A program made the translations under genes and the position numbers. From Qipengyuania flavescens (GTDB lineage Bacteria > Pseudomonadota > Alphaproteobacteria > Sphingomonadales > Sphingomonadaceae): DNA of 64,000 bases. The stretch lies in the NCBI RefSeq assembly GCF_029688735.1, contig NZ_JARULD010000001.1:992001-1056000 (forward strand). The letters run 5' to 3'. The notes beneath the pieces were generated by a model that was not told the DNA's origin, made no database searches, and was given only the letters and a program-made list of their open reading frames with translations. Numbering within the stretch: the stretch's first letter is position 1; each line of letters begins with the position of its first letter. This document shows, piece after piece, positions 61,654 to 64,000 of the stretch.

Positions 61654-62297
61654 CATCCGTTCTCCTGCTTGGCTGCACGGGTTTCGTCCCGCGTTCGCGC
61701 CGATGTCGCTATTTCTCCGGTTTCCATGAGCATCTTGAAACGCTTCAGATCATGCCGGGCCTGAACCTGCGGCTCGCGCAGGAACAGCTTCGCCACCGCT
61801 CGGCCGAGCGCGCCTGCGGGCGGGTCGTAGGCCATCACCAGGCTGACCCTGGTTCCGCGCTCGCCCGGTGCATCCTCGAAGCGAACCTCGCCGCTGGTCT
61901 CGATCTCGGAATCCTCGACCGAGCGCCAGGCGATCACCTCGTCCTGCTTCTTGCTGGCGATTTCGGTTTTCACCGCGACCGTCTGGCCCGCGGGGGCCTT
62001 GATCCGCCAGGTTGAAACCCCGTCTGCGCCGGCTTCGATCGCTTCCACATTCTCCATGAATTGCGGCAGGTTGGAGAAGTCCGACCAGAACGCGAACATT
62101 TCGGCTCGCGGCTTGCGGATGGTTACTGATCGGCCGACCTGCGCGGTGTCGCCTTCAGGCTGGCGTTTGGTATGGTTGGCGGCATCGCCATATCCGCGAT
62201 TTTGGTGCCTGTTGGACAGGAACGCTCCGAATGCGATCGCTCCGGCAGTAAGAACGACGCCGCCCAATCCGGCGCCGATTTTCGAATTTTGAGACAT
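61653..62297 (-). CDS. SRPBCC-family protein with membrane anchor
   Basis: 214 residues: an N-terminal hydrophobic segment (GLGGVVLTAGAIAFGAFL), then a START/SRPBCC domain (SVTIRKPRAEMFAFWSDFSN to AYDPPAGALGRAVAKLFL). This domain binds hydrophobic ligands and is frequent in cyclase/dehydrase-like stress genes. First gene of the leftward SRPBCC-ADH-SDR chain. Start at 62297 gives the anchor near the N-terminus. Confidence 0.82.
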   Translation of the reverse strand: MSQNSKIGAGLGGVVLTAGAIAFGAFLSNRHQNRGYGDAANHTKRQPEGDTAQVGRSVTIRKPRAEMFAFWSDFSNLPQFMENVEAIEAGADGVSTWRIKAPAGQTVAVKTEIASKKQDEVIAWRSVEDSEIETSGEVRFEDAPGERGTRVSLVMAYDPPAGALGRAVAKLFLREPQVQARHDLKRFKMLMETGEIATSARTRDETRAAKQENG

Positions 62298-62423
62298 AGA
62301 TTTTCTCCGCGACATGATGACGCAGCGAATTCCCTCTCAAACCGTTCCGGACGTTCTCGGCGAGGCGTTGGTGGGTTGCGACCAATTTTACCGAGCTTTC
62401 TTCGGTGAAATTTCAGGCCGGAT

Positions 62424-63662
62424 TTATCTGTCAGACGCAGTTGCGAGGTCGCAATCGCCTGCCGGGCTTGAACGGATGGTCGGCAAGGCGGGCAAACGCC
62501 CGGGCCAGAGAGCAATCACGACTGACGGAACCGCCGCGATGGCGAACATCGCCTGTCCTCCCATTTTTTCGGCTATTCCGCTCACGAGAGTCGGTCCGAT
62601 CAAGCTCCCGATCGCTAGCGCCATGAGGGCCGCAGTGAATCCGGTCGTGCTCCATCCGGGGAACAATCTCAGGCTCCAGAAAGAGATCACCGCGCTGACG
62701 ACCATGAGCGCTGCTCCGTGAAATGCGCTTGCGGTTATCACGGTGATCCAGTCATTGGGTGCGAACGCGATGAGGACCATCGAGAGGGCGGCAGCCGCGA
62801 AAATCACGCGCAGCACGCCGCTCAGACCGAACCGGTCTACCAGACGCCCTGCCGCTACGCCGACTAAGCCCAGGATACCGTAACTGATGAAGACCACGGC
62901 CGAAGCGCCGTCCGATACCAGGCTAGGCAGCCCTCCCGTATCGGCTATGCGCTTCGCCGCGAAGGTAATGAAGACCGCGTTAGTCGCGCCGAAAACCAAA
63001 GCGAGGGTGTGGAGCGGCCAAGCCTTGCGGCCATAGAAATGCGAAAGGGCGAACCCCTTCATCGATTGCCTCTGTTCGAGCTTCGGGGTCCCGAACCACG
63101 CCACGATTGCCGCTAAGAGGGCGATGCCGGCGAAGGCCCACCAAGCGTGTCGCCAGTGGATTGCGCCCATCCCTGTAAATAATGAGAGAACGCCTGCAAT
63201 TACTACGCCGGTGGCCGTTCCTGTCGCGATTATCGAGAGGGCCGTATTTCGCCGATCTTCGGTTAAACTGTGGCGCGCGGCATCGTTGAACGGGGTCCAA
63301 CACAGGCCTGCGCTGGATCCCGCGATGACTATCCCTGCGGTCAGCATTGTCGCATTCGATGCAGTAGCTACCAGCACTGATCCCGCGCACGCCATCAGGC
63401 AGGCCAGAATGACAGGAGTGCGAGGTCCGAGCCGAAAAACAAAGATAGCAGTTATTGGCAAAGCCACCATAAAGGCGGAAAATGCGATACTCGCGATATG
63501 CCCGCCATCGGCCACCGAAAGGCCGAACTCATCGGCGAACTGGGGCATGAAGAGACCTAGACCGACTCTCGCGGGACCGAAGCCGATTGCAGTGGCGAGA
63601 AATCCAGCGATCGTGAGACGCGCGGCCGAGTTCAACGCGTTCTTTGTCCTGCAGTGCTGCAC
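62424..63662 (-). CDS. MFS transporter
   Basis: 412 residues with about twelve hydrophobic segments, YbfB/CynX-like major facilitator. Segments such as HIASIAFSAFMVALPITAIF and the loop FRLGPRTPVILA (A-motif region) are visible; start is GTG at 63662. Transported compound unknown. Lower GC than the SDR cluster to its left. Confidence 0.82.
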   Translation of the reverse strand: MQHCRTKNALNSAARLTIAGFLATAIGFGPARVGLGLFMPQFADEFGLSVADGGHIASIAFSAFMVALPITAIFVFRLGPRTPVILACLMACAGSVLVATASNATMLTAGIVIAGSSAGLCWTPFNDAARHSLTEDRRNTALSIIATGTATGVVIAGVLSLFTGMGAIHWRHAWWAFAGIALLAAIVAWFGTPKLEQRQSMKGFALSHFYGRKAWPLHTLALVFGATNAVFITFAAKRIADTGGLPSLVSDGASAVVFISYGILGLVGVAAGRLVDRFGLSGVLRVIFAAAALSMVLIAFAPNDWITVITASAFHGAALMVVSAVISFWSLRLFPGWSTTGFTAALMALAIGSLIGPTLVSGIAEKMGGQAMFAIAAVPSVVIALWPGRLPALPTIRSSPAGDCDLATASDR

Positions 63663-63705
63663 GAGCTAGAGCATGGTTTCGGTGAAGATGCCAAGAGGCT
63701 TTACC

Positions 63706-64000
63706 TCATTCCCCAGCAAGCGACCGGGTTAATTCCGCCAAGCGCTCACGGAGCAGATGGTCCGTATCCCGAGCTTGCTGGCGAAACGCATTTAACGCTT
63801 GGTTTTTCGCGGCCCCTTCGTACTGATCGAGCGCAATGGCCGTTTCCAGCGACACGATGTCAGCAGCCAGAAATTTGCGGATCGCTCCAATTACGGCGAC
63901 GTCTCGCACCCGTCCCTGCGCTGTCGACGCTACGTCGCGCAATGCATCGTCCATTATGCCATTTGCCCAGAGATTAGGTTTCCCATCAGGATCACCCAGC
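63706..64000 (-). CDS. Hypothetical protein, 5' end beyond the window
   Basis: The frame is open from the right edge to the stop at 63706, about 98 residues: DPDGKPNLWANGIMDDALRD then a helical tail ending LRERLAELTRSLAGE. An internal ATG at 63954 is possible but upstream sequence in the same frame also looks coding. No family recognised. Confidence 0.5.
   Translation of the reverse strand, partial: LGDPDGKPNLWANGIMDDALRDVASTAQGRVRDVAVIGAIRKFLAADIVSLETAIALDQYEGAAKNQALNAFRQQARDTDHLLRERLAELTRSLAGE

Overview
The window is high-GC alphaproteobacterial DNA. The gene set fits a member of the Sphingomonadales, most likely the Erythrobacteraceae: a sphingomonad-style DnaA beside rpsT, an rpmH-rnpA-yidD-yidC-engB block, a FlaA1/CapD-type exopolysaccharide locus and GANTC sites before dnaA. 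The family is inferred from protein flavour; no rRNA gene is present to settle it.

Region 1 (1-5.3 kb) is the edge of a surface-polysaccharide locus: a nucleotide-sugar epimerase/dehydratase (leftward, cut by the window edge), then a rightward operon of family 4 glycosyltransferase, sugar formyltransferase and PIG-L deacetylase, then a LuxR-type regulator. Region 2 (5.4-22.6 kb) is housekeeping chromosome: msrB, rpsT, dnaA, a ThiF/MoeB protein, a sirtuin, dapB, nth, a dicarboxylate-type symporter, dapE, an S1/P1 nuclease, a GST, a cold-shock protein, engB, yidC, yidD, rnpA and rpmH. Many of these genes overlap by 1-4 nt.

Region 3 starts inside comM. The comM frame runs normally to about 23,390 and then breaks, just before the Walker A motif, 46 bp upstream of a large serine recombinase gene. 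The missing 3' half of comM is nowhere in the window, so the inserted island runs at least from about 23.39 kb to the right edge (more than 40 kb) unless a rearrangement removed its far end. The island is a stack of mobile and defence modules. In order: (a) the serine recombinase; (b) a PD-(D/E)XK nuclease/HNH pair; (c) an Xre regulator, a histidine-kinase-like ATPase without a sensor, and a palindromic operator; (d) a DUF262 / DUF3696-ATPase / unknown triad; (e) a nested Tn554-type tnpA-tnpB-tnpC module with two tyrosine recombinases and a coiled-coil helper; (f) an Xre/MbcA-like antitoxin gene with an unknown partner and a second copy of the same operator, next to a DUF2779 nuclease; (g) a two-gene YejK/NdpA-membrane protein operon; (h) a seven-gene restriction locus in which a GHKL (MutL/MORC-like) ATPase, an Mrr-nuclease/SF2-helicase fusion, an unknown protein and a PIN-like nuclease diverge from vsr, a C5-cytosine methylase and an Eco29kI-type GIY-YIG endonuclease.

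Region 4 (54-64 kb) is looser accessory DNA. It holds unknown genes between two diverged copies of a roughly 130-bp repeat, a scar where a UvrD-type nuclease tail is joined to the first codons of a small stress protein, and then a metabolic/stress cluster (MgtC-like protein, two SDRs, a flavodoxin-fold reductase, a zinc alcohol dehydrogenase, an SRPBCC protein, an MFS transporter).

The most interesting candidates for undescribed biology are the YejK-membrane protein pair (43.4-45.6 kb), the GHKL/Mrr-helicase/PIN genes fused to an Eco29kI-type system (45.8-54.1 kb), the DUF262-DUF3696-unknown triad (31.7-34.9 kb), and the shared operator that ties the two sides of the Tn554-like module together.
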